This document shows, one piece after another, positions 16,881-25,606 of a stretch of DNA of 64,000 nt. The stretch is from positions 248,001 through 312,000 of the forward strand of contig CABHOV010000073.1 in assembly GCA_902168185.1 (NCBI GenBank), in the 5' to 3' direction. The position numbers were made by a program, and so were the translations under genes. The notes under the pieces were generated by a model. The model was not told the DNA's origin. It saw only the letters and a program-made list of their open reading frames with translations, and made no database searches. How positions within the stretch are numbered: position 1 is the stretch's first letter; each line of letters opens with the position of its first letter. Origin of the DNA: an uncultured Bacteroides sp. GTDB lineage: Bacteria; Bacteroidota; Bacteroidia; Cytophagales; Cyclobacteriaceae.

Positions 16881-17690
16881 ATGGCGAAACTGCAGAATAA
16901 AGTGGTGTGGATTACGGGTGCATCTTCCGGTATAGGGGAAGCGCTTGCGTATGAATTGGCAAAGCAGGGAGCGAGATTAATTCTATCGGCCAGAAGAAAA
17001 GAAGAGCTTGAGCGCGTGAAAGGAAATTGTACACCTTCAGCGCAACCCGGTATACATATACTGCCGCTGGACCTTACACAAACCGAAACGCTGAAGCTTT
17101 CGACTCATGCTGCCATTCAGATTTTTGGTCATGTAGATATACTTGTAAACAACGGAGGTATAAGTCAACGGGGTTTTGCAAAAGATACATTGCTGGAAGT
17201 TGATCGCAAGATCATGGAAGTAAATTACTTTGGCGCAGTGGCGCTTACTAAAAATATACTTCCTCATTTTTTAAGCCGTAAGAGTGGGCACCTTGTTACC
17301 GTGTCGAGTGTGACAGGGATTTTTGGTACACCGTATCGTTCGGGTTATGCTGCTTCGAAACATGCACTTCACGGATTCTTCGATTCACTGCGCGCTGAAC
17401 TCTGGAAAGAAGTTGGTGATGGTATAACGGTGACGATGATTTGTCCGGGATTTATTCATACACCTATAACACTTTCGGCTATAACAGGCGATGGGACTCC
17501 ACTCGGCAAAATGGACGATGCTCAATATAAAGGTAAACCTGCCGAATGGTGTGCCGAACGAATTGTAAAAGCTATAGAAAAGAAAAAGAACGAAGTATAT
17601 ATAGGTGGAAAAGAGACGTTGGGGGTTCCTTTCAAAAGATTGTTTCCGAATTGGTTTGCGAGGTATATACGTGGTGCGAAGGTGAGGTGA
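16881..17690 (+). CDS. SDR-family NAD(P)-dependent oxidoreductase
   Basis: A classical short-chain dehydrogenase of 269 aa. It has the cofactor loop TGASSGIG at residues 13-20, NNGG (about 90-93) and a catalytic triad, Ser of VSSVTG and the YAASK motif. The C-terminal stretch TMICPGFIHTP is typical. The close of the sequence (FPNWFARYIRGAKVR) is basic and hydrophobic, as in DHRS7-type SDRs. Substrate unknown. The start is 4 nt after the DUF486 stop, suggesting co-transcription. Confidence 0.9.
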   Translation: MAKLQNKVVWITGASSGIGEALAYELAKQGARLILSARRKEELERVKGNCTPSAQPGIHILPLDLTQTETLKLSTHAAIQIFGHVDILVNNGGISQRGFAKDTLLEVDRKIMEVNYFGAVALTKNILPHFLSRKSGHLVTVSSVTGIFGTPYRSGYAASKHALHGFFDSLRAELWKEVGDGITVTMICPGFIHTPITLSAITGDGTPLGKMDDAQYKGKPAEWCAERIVKAIEKKKNEVYIGGKETLGVPFKRLFPNWFARYIRGAKVR

Positions 17691-17697
17691 TGAAAAA

Positions 17698-17905
17698 TTT
17701 CGAAAGTCGGAGATAGAAAGTCGGGAAGACCGGAAGTCAGGAAGTCCGAAAGATGGAGAGTGTGAAGTATATAATGACGGCCAATACAGGAAAAATACTC
17801 TTCTGCATTTTTTATACAGACTTTATTAGGCTTTTAATTTTTTAACTTTTTGGTTTTGATCTTTCGAACTTACGGATTACTTGATTTCTGGTCTTCTTCC
17901 AACTA
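17698..17905. repeat. Degenerate GAAAGTCGG microrepeat with inverted arm
   Basis: The left part (17701-17760) consists of imperfect tandem phrases of the type GAAAGTCGG / GGAAGTC. The segment 17725-17752 has an imperfect reverse-complement partner at 17861-17896 (GTCTTC end matching GAAGAC, and CTTTCG matching CGAAAG). The intervening 100 nt are AT-rich. No gene is visible in this 232-nt gap. Confidence 0.6.
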
Positions 17906-17922
17906 AATCGCGATAAATATAG

Positions 17923-19269
17923 ATGGCCCGCTTTCTTTTTTTATGCTATCACGGAAAAGGACATTTCAATCCTTGTTTTCATCTAGCCCGCACGTTGCAG
18001 CAGTCACATGAAGTTCTTTTCGCCGGTGTTGAATTCTTTCATAATCACATTGCCGCACAGGGATTTCTATACTATCCGTTGAAGACGGTTCCATTTGGAT
18101 TGGGATTGGAGGAATGGGTGTGCGAGACACAAAAGCGTACTCCTATCTATTGGAATACACTTGTGGATCGGTGGAGTGATCATCTCTATACAGTTCGCGA
18201 AAAGGAATTAACAAAGCTTGTAGATATATATAAGCCTGATGTGATCTTATTGGATACCCATCAGACTACCGATTTTATAGTGCTATATCCGTTGCTCAAA
18301 AAACGGAAGATCAGGTTAGCATTAGTTCATGCTATGTTGACCTCTGTGCTTACAGAAAATTTTCCACCGGTAAATAGTCTTGTATTTCCAAATGACAAGG
18401 CCGGCATTATAGAGGAGATTGATCAGTTGAAATTTAAAAAGAGAAAGCGACTGCGATCACAGAAGCTGAAGTTTTTTGGAATGGATGATGAAACCATTAT
18501 TCAGCGAAGGATTCGGAAAAATGGCATACCTGCTAAATACTTATCCGAACAGGAACGCTTTTACGGGCTCGTGCTGAAGGGGCTTCATGAGTTTATTTTT
18601 CTGCCCCGCGAATTTGATTTTAAGGAAGCCACTATATATATGCAGCAACATCATGTGGGCTTCCAGGTAGATTATGCTCGAACAGAAGGGGGCGGCAATG
18701 AATACCCACAGATTAAAGCGATCATTCAGCAGAAGATAAATTCGCGTCAGGCGAAGCTGGTGTATTGCGCATTCGGGACGGTGCCTATTGAAGACAAGCA
18801 AACTTTCTTAAACTTCATAACAAAGCTGATCACGGCACTGGCAGATCAAAACGTTGTTCTCTTGTTGGCAACTTCGCTGGCTACAAATGATCTCAGGAGC
18901 ATACATGGTGATGTATATATCGTAAACTATGTTCCGCAGCTCGATGTATTAACCTATACGGATGTCTTTATAAATCACGGTGGACTGAATTCGATCAAAG
19001 AGGCGATTGACCAGGGAGTTCCCATGCTGGTATATCCGGGCGAATCGGTGATGGATCCTCCCGGTAATTCAACGCGTGTGGTTTATCATGGACTGGGTTT
19101 ACGTGGAGATATGAAGCTCGATTCAGTGGATGATATCCGTGATAAGATCAGCATGCTCTTACACGAAGAGCAGTTTAGAAAGAATGTTCAGGCGTTGAAA
19201 CAAATTAATCGTGCATACTCGATTGATAACGCTATAAAACTTTTGACAGAACTCCCGGTTATTGAATAG
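17923..19269 (+). CDS. GT1-family (MGT/UGT-like) glycosyltransferase
   Basis: The 448-aa protein starts MARFLFLCYHGKGHFNPCFH, with the conserved His-Gly-HxNP loop of macrolide-type UDP-glycosyltransferases. The C-terminal donor-binding signature reads FINHGGLNSIKEAIDQGVPM and then NSTRVVYHGLGLRGD. The N-terminal half is unlike characterised acceptor-binding domains, so the acceptor (lipid, carotenoid, small molecule) is unknown. Likely cytoplasmic or membrane-associated. It is followed, 45 nt later, by the GH32 gene, whose promoter appears to lie in the end of this frame. Confidence 0.85.
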   Translation: MARFLFLCYHGKGHFNPCFHLARTLQQSHEVLFAGVEFFHNHIAAQGFLYYPLKTVPFGLGLEEWVCETQKRTPIYWNTLVDRWSDHLYTVREKELTKLVDIYKPDVILLDTHQTTDFIVLYPLLKKRKIRLALVHAMLTSVLTENFPPVNSLVFPNDKAGIIEEIDQLKFKKRKRLRSQKLKFFGMDDETIIQRRIRKNGIPAKYLSEQERFYGLVLKGLHEFIFLPREFDFKEATIYMQQHHVGFQVDYARTEGGGNEYPQIKAIIQQKINSRQAKLVYCAFGTVPIEDKQTFLNFITKLITALADQNVVLLLATSLATNDLRSIHGDVYIVNYVPQLDVLTYTDVFINHGGLNSIKEAIDQGVPMLVYPGESVMDPPGNSTRVVYHGLGLRGDMKLDSVDDIRDKISMLLHEEQFRKNVQALKQINRAYSIDNAIKLLTELPVIE

Positions 19270-19291
19270 TCACCAAAGCTGTGTATCTTTC
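19262..19291 (+). promoter_or_regulatory. Putative promoter of the GH32 gene
   Basis: TTG at 19262-19264 (preceded by A), a 19-nt spacer and TATCTTTC at 19284-19291 resemble the Bacteroidetes -33/-7 consensus. It lies 23 nt upstream of the GH32 start and overlaps the stop region of the glycosyltransferase gene. Confidence 0.5.
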
Positions 19292-19314
19292 TTTAACGCT
19301 CTAAAGTATAATGT

Positions 19315-20883
19315 ATGCTGAAGTATCTTCTGTTTTCTAATATTCTTTTTATTGTTTGCGCCTGCACAACAAAGCCTCCGGTAGAGTCGCCCGGAAGTGT
19401 TACAACGGATACAGTGATAGCCAGATATAGCGAACCATACAGGCCTGCCTTTCATTTCTCACCGGATCACAACTGGATGAACGACCCCAATGGTTTGCTG
19501 TTTTATGAAGGTGAATATCATTTGTTCTATCAGTATAATCCTTTCGGGAATAAATGGGGACACATGAGTTGGGGGCATGCCGTGAGTAACGACCTGTTGC
19601 ATTGGGAACATTTGCCTGTAGCTATAGCCGAGTATATAGATAAAGCATCGGGCGACAGTACAATGATCTTCTCCGGAAGCGCGGTTGCAGATGTAAACAA
19701 TACCAGTGGTTTCTTTACCAAAGACTCCGTAGGTATAGTGGCGATCTATACTTCGCATATACACAAAAACAATCAGCAACTTACGCAACATCAAAGTATC
19801 GCCTATAGTGCTGATCGCGGCAGAACGTTTACGCGTTACCAAAACAATCCTGTGCTTGATAAAAAGTTGAAAGACTTCCGTGATCCCAAAGTATTCTGGT
19901 ATGCACCAGAGAAAAAGTGGGTTATGAGTGTAGTGATTCCCAATAAATTCAAAGCGCAATTCTACACGTCTAAAAATCTGAAAGAATGGGCATTGCTAAG
20001 TGAATTTGGTCCGCTAGGTGATACAGCTAAAATATGGGAATGTCCGGATCTGGTAGAGGTACCGTTGCTTGATGATTCTTCTAAAAAGAAATGGGTGTTG
20101 TTTATCTCGAATTCTCATTCGCAAGGCCCAACGTATGTAGGTATGCAATACTTTGTCGGGAATTTTGATGGAAAGAAATTTGCTCCCGAGAACCCCGCGC
20201 AATACCCGCTATACCTGGAGTATGGAAAAGATTTTTATGCTGCCGTAACATTCAATAACATTCCTCAGAAAGATGGGCGCACAATTTTGTTGGGATGGGC
20301 CAATAACTGGGCATACGGACAGGATATACCAACATCGTCATGGCGAAGCGCAATGACTTTGCCGCGCGAAGTATATTTGAAGAATACACCGCAGGGATAT
20401 CGTATCATTCAAAAGCCCGTGAAAGAAACAGTAGCACTGCGCGAGGATAGCGTACACTATACTCCACCGGGAAAAGTATTTCCCGGACAAGCGTTTGAAG
20501 CAGAGTATGTATATACTTCTGGTACCGCTGCTAAATTTGGAATAAAAATAGTCACCGGTGAAAATGAACAAACGATTATAGGTTACGATAAAAAGAAAGA
20601 AGAGGTCTTCCTTGATCGCACGAAGTCTGGTAACGTAGCCTTTCACCAAACCTTCCCAAGTGTTGAACGTGCGCCAGTAAAACTGCAAAACGGAAAATTA
20701 AAGCTGCATGTCTTTGTAGATAACTCCATCATCGAAGTATTCATCAATGATGGAGAAAGTGTTATTACGGACCAGATTTTTCCTTCATCGACAGAATATA
20801 GCCTGGAGCAGTTTAAGGAAGGAGGCGAAGCTGTAACGAATCTGCGTGTCTGGAAACTTAAATCGGTATGGCTTGGACAATAG
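19315..20883 (+). CDS. GH32 fructan hydrolase lipoprotein (levanase/inulinase/invertase type)
   Basis: The 522-aa protein has a signal peptide with a lipobox (VCAC, Cys17) and then a GH32 five-bladed propeller. WMNDPNG holds the nucleophile D57, FRDPK (about 187-191) holds the transition-state Asp, and WECPDL (about 242) holds the acid/base Glu. A C-terminal beta-sandwich includes VDNSIIEVFINDGE. The enzyme cleaves terminal or internal fructose linkages in sucrose, levan or inulin; the sequence alone does not separate these. As a lipoprotein it would act on the cell surface or in the periplasm. No SusCD pair or fructokinase is adjacent. Confidence 0.93.
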   Translation: MLKYLLFSNILFIVCACTTKPPVESPGSVTTDTVIARYSEPYRPAFHFSPDHNWMNDPNGLLFYEGEYHLFYQYNPFGNKWGHMSWGHAVSNDLLHWEHLPVAIAEYIDKASGDSTMIFSGSAVADVNNTSGFFTKDSVGIVAIYTSHIHKNNQQLTQHQSIAYSADRGRTFTRYQNNPVLDKKLKDFRDPKVFWYAPEKKWVMSVVIPNKFKAQFYTSKNLKEWALLSEFGPLGDTAKIWECPDLVEVPLLDDSSKKKWVLFISNSHSQGPTYVGMQYFVGNFDGKKFAPENPAQYPLYLEYGKDFYAAVTFNNIPQKDGRTILLGWANNWAYGQDIPTSSWRSAMTLPREVYLKNTPQGYRIIQKPVKETVALREDSVHYTPPGKVFPGQAFEAEYVYTSGTAAKFGIKIVTGENEQTIIGYDKKKEEVFLDRTKSGNVAFHQTFPSVERAPVKLQNGKLKLHVFVDNSIIEVFINDGESVITDQIFPSSTEYSLEQFKEGGEAVTNLRVWKLKSVWLGQ

Positions 20884-20901
20884 CTTCTTGTGGTAAGCAA
20901 A

Positions 20902-20949
20902 GAGCTACGAGAAGCTATAGTATATAGTATTGTTTTCTTCTCGTAGCTC
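20902..20949. terminator. Bidirectional hairpin between converging genes
   Basis: GAGCTACGAGAAG (20902-20914) pairs perfectly with CTTCTCGTAGCTC (20937-20949), a 13-bp stem with a 22-nt loop that ends in a T-rich stretch. It separates the GH32 and PaaN-like genes. The CTCGTAGCT arm recurs in the hairpin at 9855-9906. Confidence 0.8.
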
Positions 20950-20956
20950 GAACTTG

Positions 20957-22624
20957 TTAGGCTTGTACCGGTTCGCGATGCCCTACCCATGTAAAGCGCT
21001 TTGTTACATACTCCGGGTTGGTGAATGATGCGTTGCCTGCCGGATTACCACCGGTTACGTGGAAATCGGAGAATGCTGCGTGCTGATTTACATATATACC
21101 TCCCGTAAGGTTAAACGATACGGGTGTAGCTGCCAGCGACATCTCGTCCGCTATCTTTTCTTTTATACTTTCGTCTGTTGTGTATGCTCCGCAAGATATA
21201 GCGCCATGATTCATCGCCATCTCTTGTGCAAGTGATATACTTTGATCAGTGTCCTTGGTTTTAATCAAAAGCACAATGGGGCCGAATAGCTCTTTGCTGA
21301 ATATATCTTTTTGCGATGCATCTACTTCCACTACGATGGGAGTTGCCACACGTGCATTTTTAAACATCGGATGCACAAACGTGCGCGACTTGAGCCACAC
21401 TTTGCCAGATAAATTCTCTGCATCGGTTACGCGCTCGCATGTTTTTTTGTTTTGTACAGCGCCCAATACAAACGGACCCGCCTTCGGGTTATCTACTATA
21501 CCGTTTATATTCTCAATAAATTTTTGTGAGAATTCGTCAAACGATACTATACCGGTGGATGTCTTGATGCCACCTGCAGGTATATAAAAGTTCTGTGGCG
21601 CGGTACACATTTGTCCGCTATAGAGTGCAACTGAAAACGCAAGGTTGGCTGCAACCTTATCGACATCTTCTACAGAGTCTAGTATAACTGAGTTTACTCC
21701 CGTTTTTTCTGTGAAAACATTTTTGCCAGCTAAAGATTCAAGGTAACTTCCAAAGACAGCATTGCCCGTGAAGTCAATAACTTTTACCGCGGGGTGTTCC
21801 GCAAGTTGTTTCGTAATAGGCTTATCTATAGTATCAACAGCAAGCTGACATATATTCGGATCAAGATTGTTTTCTTCTAACACTTTCTGAATCTCTGCCA
21901 CAACAATCGCTATTGGTAAAATCGCCCCGGGGTGTGGCTTTACAATCACAGCATTGCCCGTAATAAGACTCCCATATATACCGGTCACAGAATTCCAGGT
22001 AGGGAATGTGGAGCACCCGATAACAGCAGCTATACCTTTGGGTACGGCACGCCATTCTTTGTTGAGTTTTATATTGAATTTGCCCATCGGTTTATCCCAT
22101 ATAGTTTTTGAGGGAAACCGGTGCAACTCTTCGTAGCCGGCAGCAATCGCTTCGAGTGCACGATCTGCAGCATGAGGACCCGATGCTTGAAATGCCATCA
22201 TATACCCTTGGCCGGTAGTGTGCATGGTGGCATACGCGATTTCAAAAAATCGTTTCTTCACCTGCTCCAAAGTTTCTACCAGAATTCCGGCACGATCGTT
22301 AACCGGTACTTTCCTCCAGACATGGAATGCTTTTTTTGCATTGTCAGTAAGTATATCTATAGGTGATACCGGGTATTGAATGCTTAACGGTTCTTGCAGA
22401 TAAGGCGATTCTTCTTCGCCCAGCCAACCTTGAACATTCGTCTGTTTTAATTCCTCGAATTTTTTTCCGAGGCTTGATTTGAATTTTACCTGTGCATCCG
22501 CATCGGCTGTTTCACCATATATAGCGGGAGCAGGCTGTTCCGGATAATGTGCGAAAAATGTTCTGTCATGCAAAGCCTTTACAGCTTCACTGATGGTGAT
22601 CTTATGTTTTTCAAAGAGGGACAT
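20957..22624 (-). CDS. paaN: PaaN-type aldehyde dehydrogenase (phenylacetic acid degradation protein)
   Basis: The 555-aa protein belongs to the aldehyde dehydrogenase superfamily. The N-terminal 90 residues (FEKHKITISEAVKALHDRTFFAHYPE) are those of the PaaN branch, and VIGCSTFPTWNSVTGIYGSLI, FTGNAVFG, EKTGVNSVILDS and catalytic C340 (YSGQMCTAPQ) follow. PaaN-like proteins are linked to phenylacetate catabolism, where they may oxidise the ring-opened semialdehyde, but this branch has no hydratase domain and no other paa gene is near. Gene symbol is by family resemblance only. Confidence 0.85.
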   Translation of the reverse strand: MSLFEKHKITISEAVKALHDRTFFAHYPEQPAPAIYGETADADAQVKFKSSLGKKFEELKQTNVQGWLGEEESPYLQEPLSIQYPVSPIDILTDNAKKAFHVWRKVPVNDRAGILVETLEQVKKRFFEIAYATMHTTGQGYMMAFQASGPHAADRALEAIAAGYEELHRFPSKTIWDKPMGKFNIKLNKEWRAVPKGIAAVIGCSTFPTWNSVTGIYGSLITGNAVIVKPHPGAILPIAIVVAEIQKVLEENNLDPNICQLAVDTIDKPITKQLAEHPAVKVIDFTGNAVFGSYLESLAGKNVFTEKTGVNSVILDSVEDVDKVAANLAFSVALYSGQMCTAPQNFYIPAGGIKTSTGIVSFDEFSQKFIENINGIVDNPKAGPFVLGAVQNKKTCERVTDAENLSGKVWLKSRTFVHPMFKNARVATPIVVEVDASQKDIFSKELFGPIVLLIKTKDTDQSISLAQEMAMNHGAISCGAYTTDESIKEKIADEMSLAATPVSFNLTGGIYVNQHAAFSDFHVTGGNPAGNASFTNPEYVTKRFTWVGHREPVQA

Positions 22625-22645
22625 AAATCTGGTTGTTTAGTTTTT

Positions 22646-23371
22646 TTATTGCTGGCTACCGAAAACTCGTTTTAGTAATTCCGTAGTACGCGCCAAAGGA
22701 TTCTCTCTGATCTTTTTTTCTTCATCTGCAATCAGCATGAATAATCCATCCATAGCCTTGGTGGTAGCGTAATCGTTCAGGTCAGGATTAACTTTTTCAA
22801 CAAACGGAATTTTGTTATAGCGTGTAACAATATCGCTATAATATTTGGTTGCGTTTACTTTGCTTAATGAACTGGCCATGACGGGCTGAAATTTTTCGCG
22901 GAGTTGTGCCGATGTAGTGCGTCTCAAATATTCGGTTGCTGCATTATCAGTTCCTTTTAAAATTCCCCATGCATCCTGAATCGTCATTTGTTTGATAGCG
23001 CTGATAAATATAGGCTTCGCCTCTTTTGCAGCATCTTCTGCTCCACGATTCAATGTCAATATAAATTTATCCACTTCACTACCCAATCCGATCTGACGAA
23101 GTTTGTCTTCTACTTTTTTTACATCCGGAGGAAATGGAATTTTAATTTTCGGATTTTTGAAGTAGCCATCCAGTTGTGACGCCAGGTCTGATCCGTTGGA
23201 GATTCCGTTGATGAGTGCTTCTTTTAATCCTTCTGCTACTTCTCCGGTGGTTAAAGGTTGTTCTGTTTTAAGCGCTTTGTTTACTTCGCTCATGGTTTGA
23301 TTGAGCTGTGCGGTGGTACAAGCGGTAACTACTACAAGGGATGTTAAAATTGCGAATGTCGATCGTTTCAT
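22646..23371 (-). CDS. DUF4197 lipoprotein
   Basis: A 241-aa protein with a signal peptide and lipobox VVTAC (Cys18). The mature sequence follows the DUF4197 pattern: LTTGEVAEGLKEALINGISNGSDLASQLDGYFKNPKIKIPFP, then FILTLNRGAEDAAKEAKPIF, AATEYLRRTTSAQLREKF and DLNDYATTKAMDGLFMLIADEEKKIRENP. The family is an all-helical periplasmic lipoprotein of unknown function. It is 21 nt upstream of the PaaN-type gene, so the two may be co-transcribed although a functional link is not obvious. Confidence 0.9.
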   Translation of the reverse strand: MKRSTFAILTSLVVVTACTTAQLNQTMSEVNKALKTEQPLTTGEVAEGLKEALINGISNGSDLASQLDGYFKNPKIKIPFPPDVKKVEDKLRQIGLGSEVDKFILTLNRGAEDAAKEAKPIFISAIKQMTIQDAWGILKGTDNAATEYLRRTTSAQLREKFQPVMASSLSKVNATKYYSDIVTRYNKIPFVEKVNPDLNDYATTKAMDGLFMLIADEEKKIRENPLARTTELLKRVFGSQQ

Positions 23372-23616
23372 AGACTTTTAAATTCCCTGGTAAGGTAAAG
23401 AAAAGTCCACGTCAATGATCAACGCTTTGCAGTTTTATCGCGCGGTCTGTCGCGGGAGATTTACATTCGTTGTTTAACCAGATCTGCACTCGCATCAGAG
23501 GAATGCTACAAATCGCTGAGAGCAAGATTCCTTTGCCGATGAGATATTTTTTTAACACGCAATATAATTCCTGCCATAGTATACGGCTGGATTGTTGATG
23601 CATAGTACAGCGCTGC

Positions 23617-24996
23617 TTAGAATCGATAAATCATACCAATGCCTATAGCAGCCCGATACGGTTTTAATGTGAACGGCTCTTGCAAGGATTCCTTTGAATG
23701 AATAGCATGTGTGAAGCTTGGCTGTATATAAAAGTTTGTTCTTCGGTTTATGGCGAGCTCCAGGCGATACAAAATCTGGTAGTTAAAATAACTGGACTGG
23801 TTATTTTGATACGTCTCACCTTCCTGTGCTTTCATAAATCCCTTTTGATATTGAAGGCCAGCGCCAACTTTATGCATCAGCTTTTCTGTTTTAAGTCGAT
23901 AGAAAAATCCGGCTGAAACACCCACATTACGCATGGCATATGAAAATTCTTTTTGCTGTGAATTTGGCTTGATGATATAGTCTTCGTCCGGGTTGCCTTC
24001 TATTTCGATTACGCCTCCTGTCTCGTATGTATATACCATCGTTTGGTTCTGCTGATAGTATGATGCCCCTATATATGCTTCCAGGTTTTTTGTTACCGGC
24101 ACCTGAAACCCTCCGTCAAGAGCAAAGCCCATGCGGTTAGATGAAAAAATTCCATCGGATTTTACTTCAGAAATGTTCACGGCATCATTCCGGACCGGCA
24201 CTATTTTTTGGTAGGCAAGGGAAGGAGATACTGTGAAATATACTGTTGGGCGGAATTTCTTCGCTTTACTTTTCTTTTTCTGCGCTTCACCTGTTTTTGA
24301 TGCAACACTGTCAGTTTTCTTCTGAATGACTTCAGTAGAATCTTTAGTTACGATCGCTCCGATGCTGTCATTTGTTGTGGTTTGAGGGTATATATGCTGA
24401 GACGACAATGTTTCCTGCTCAGCATTTATTTGATACGTGCCGGTTGCTGATGTTGAATTACTCTCCTGCATTGCTTGCTGATATAGTATAGTATTTGTCG
24501 GGCTGGTGTGTTGGCGATTCTCGGAGGAACGAGCTGTCTTCCCTGCTACTTCATTGTTATTACGCGAAGTATATCCTTTTGTGTAATCACCTATAGATTT
24601 CAGGGATGAAGCGTCATCATCGTTATTTGTCGGTGATATTGATGTCGCGGATTCATCGCTATCTCCATCGACGTGTTCACCTTGTGCCGATAATGCTTTT
24701 GATGCAGTATTACTATTTATGCCTTCTGATTTTGATATAGTATTGCTATTTACACCTTCCGATTTTTTCTGTACAAGGTTTTCGTCTGATGATGGTTCGG
24801 TAACAAACACCAGTAACAAAATCAAAACGACCGCCGAAGCAACATCTTGTGAGAACTCCATCCATTTTCTATAGTCGTAGCGCGATGGAGAAATGAGCGC
24901 GGCAATATCATCCCAGCCATCTTCTGGTTCTTCGGTGTAATTATTTAACCGTGTTTTGATGTTGTTCCAAAAATCTTTCTCAGGCAAGCTTTTCAT
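23617..24996 (-). CDS. Sigma-coupled membrane protein with beta-barrel-like C-terminus
   Basis: The 459-aa product has three parts. Residues 1-65 are soluble and acidic (EKDFWNNIKTRLNNYTEEPEDGWDDIAALIS), resembling the short cytoplasmic part of anti-sigma-like proteins. One transmembrane helix follows (about 51-68, VASAVVLILLLVFV). A long Ser/Thr/Asn-rich disordered linker (70-215) leads to a C-terminal domain of alternating beta strands ending in GIGMIYRF, like an outer-membrane barrel with terminal Phe. The ATG overlaps the sigma gene stop by 17 nt. It is probably the partner of the ECF sigma factor, possibly its anti-sigma factor; this is inference, and the barrel-like end makes the topology unusual. 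Confidence 0.7.
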   Translation of the reverse strand: MKSLPEKDFWNNIKTRLNNYTEEPEDGWDDIAALISPSRYDYRKWMEFSQDVASAVVLILLLVFVTEPSSDENLVQKKSEGVNSNTISKSEGINSNTASKALSAQGEHVDGDSDESATSISPTNNDDDASSLKSIGDYTKGYTSRNNNEVAGKTARSSENRQHTSPTNTILYQQAMQESNSTSATGTYQINAEQETLSSQHIYPQTTTNDSIGAIVTKDSTEVIQKKTDSVASKTGEAQKKKSKAKKFRPTVYFTVSPSLAYQKIVPVRNDAVNISEVKSDGIFSSNRMGFALDGGFQVPVTKNLEAYIGASYYQQNQTMVYTYETGGVIEIEGNPDEDYIIKPNSQQKEFSYAMRNVGVSAGFFYRLKTEKLMHKVGAGLQYQKGFMKAQEGETYQNNQSSYFNYQILYRLELAINRRTNFYIQPSFTHAIHSKESLQEPFTLKPYRAAIGIGMIYRF

Positions 24997-25534
24997 AACG
25001 CTTTATTCCAATACGGTTTAATTTTCCTTTCAGTAAATACTTGGCGTGATGGAGCTGCGAACGCGATGTGCCTTCCGTTACTCCCAGCAATGCAGCGATC
25101 TCTGCATGACTATATCCTTCCACTTCAAAAAGATTGAAGATGATGCGGCAGCCTTCCGGTAATTCATTAATGACAGAGATCAGGAATTCATCCGACAGGT
25201 TCCCCAATATACCTTCGGTATCAATTCCCGCTATATCATAATCGGCAGAAGAATATAGCTGTTGATCAGATTTTTTTGATTTGTGATAATGATCTATAGC
25301 AGTATGTACTGCGATTGATTTCATCCAGCTTTCAAGTTTATCGGCAGTCGCCACCTGTTGTATTTTTAAAAATATCTTAATGAATGTTTCCTGTAGCATA
25401 TCCTGCGCGTCTTCCCGGCTTTTGGAGTAGCGCCTGCACAAGCCCATGAGCCTCGCTTTAAATAAGTCGTATAGGATGCGTTGAGCTGATGCATCCTTTT
25501 GTTTGCATCGCTCCAGCAAGTGTTGATATTGCAT
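24980..25534 (-). CDS. ECF-type RNA polymerase sigma factor
   Basis: At 184 aa it has region 2 (residues about 10-75; RILYDLFKARLMGLCRRYSKSREDAQDMLQETFIKIF) and region 4 (about 125-180; LPEGCRIIFNLFEVEGYSHAEIAALLGVTEGTSRSQLHHAKYLLK), with a short linker and no region 1.1 or 3. ECF sigma factors direct transcription of envelope or stress genes and are usually held by a membrane anti-sigma factor. The downstream gene overlaps it by 17 nt and encodes a membrane protein. A hairpin (25544-25569) lies 10 nt upstream of the start. Confidence 0.95.
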   Translation of the reverse strand: MQYQHLLERCKQKDASAQRILYDLFKARLMGLCRRYSKSREDAQDMLQETFIKIFLKIQQVATADKLESWMKSIAVHTAIDHYHKSKKSDQQLYSSADYDIAGIDTEGILGNLSDEFLISVINELPEGCRIIFNLFEVEGYSHAEIAALLGVTEGTSRSQLHHAKYLLKGKLNRIGIKRYEKLA

Positions 25535-25543
25535 AAACAGTGT

Positions 25544-25569
25544 AGGTCTCCACTTTTCAGTGAAGACCT
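25544..25569 (-). promoter_or_regulatory. Hairpin in the leader of the sigma gene
   Basis: AGGTCTCCACT (25544-25554) pairs with AGTGAAGACCT (25559-25569) with one mismatch and a 4-nt loop. It begins 10 nt upstream of the sigma start codon and lacks a T-run, so it may affect translation of the sigma gene or end the preceding lipoprotein transcript. Confidence 0.45.
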
Positions 25570-25606
25570 GGGTAATGGGTCGTTTTACTTTATTACTCTC
25601 AAACTC

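Noticed and set aside
23412-23603. 63-codon minus-strand frame between the DUF4197 gene and the barrel-like protein gene
   Set aside because: No family, no signal peptide, no ribosome site; composition is that of random sequence.
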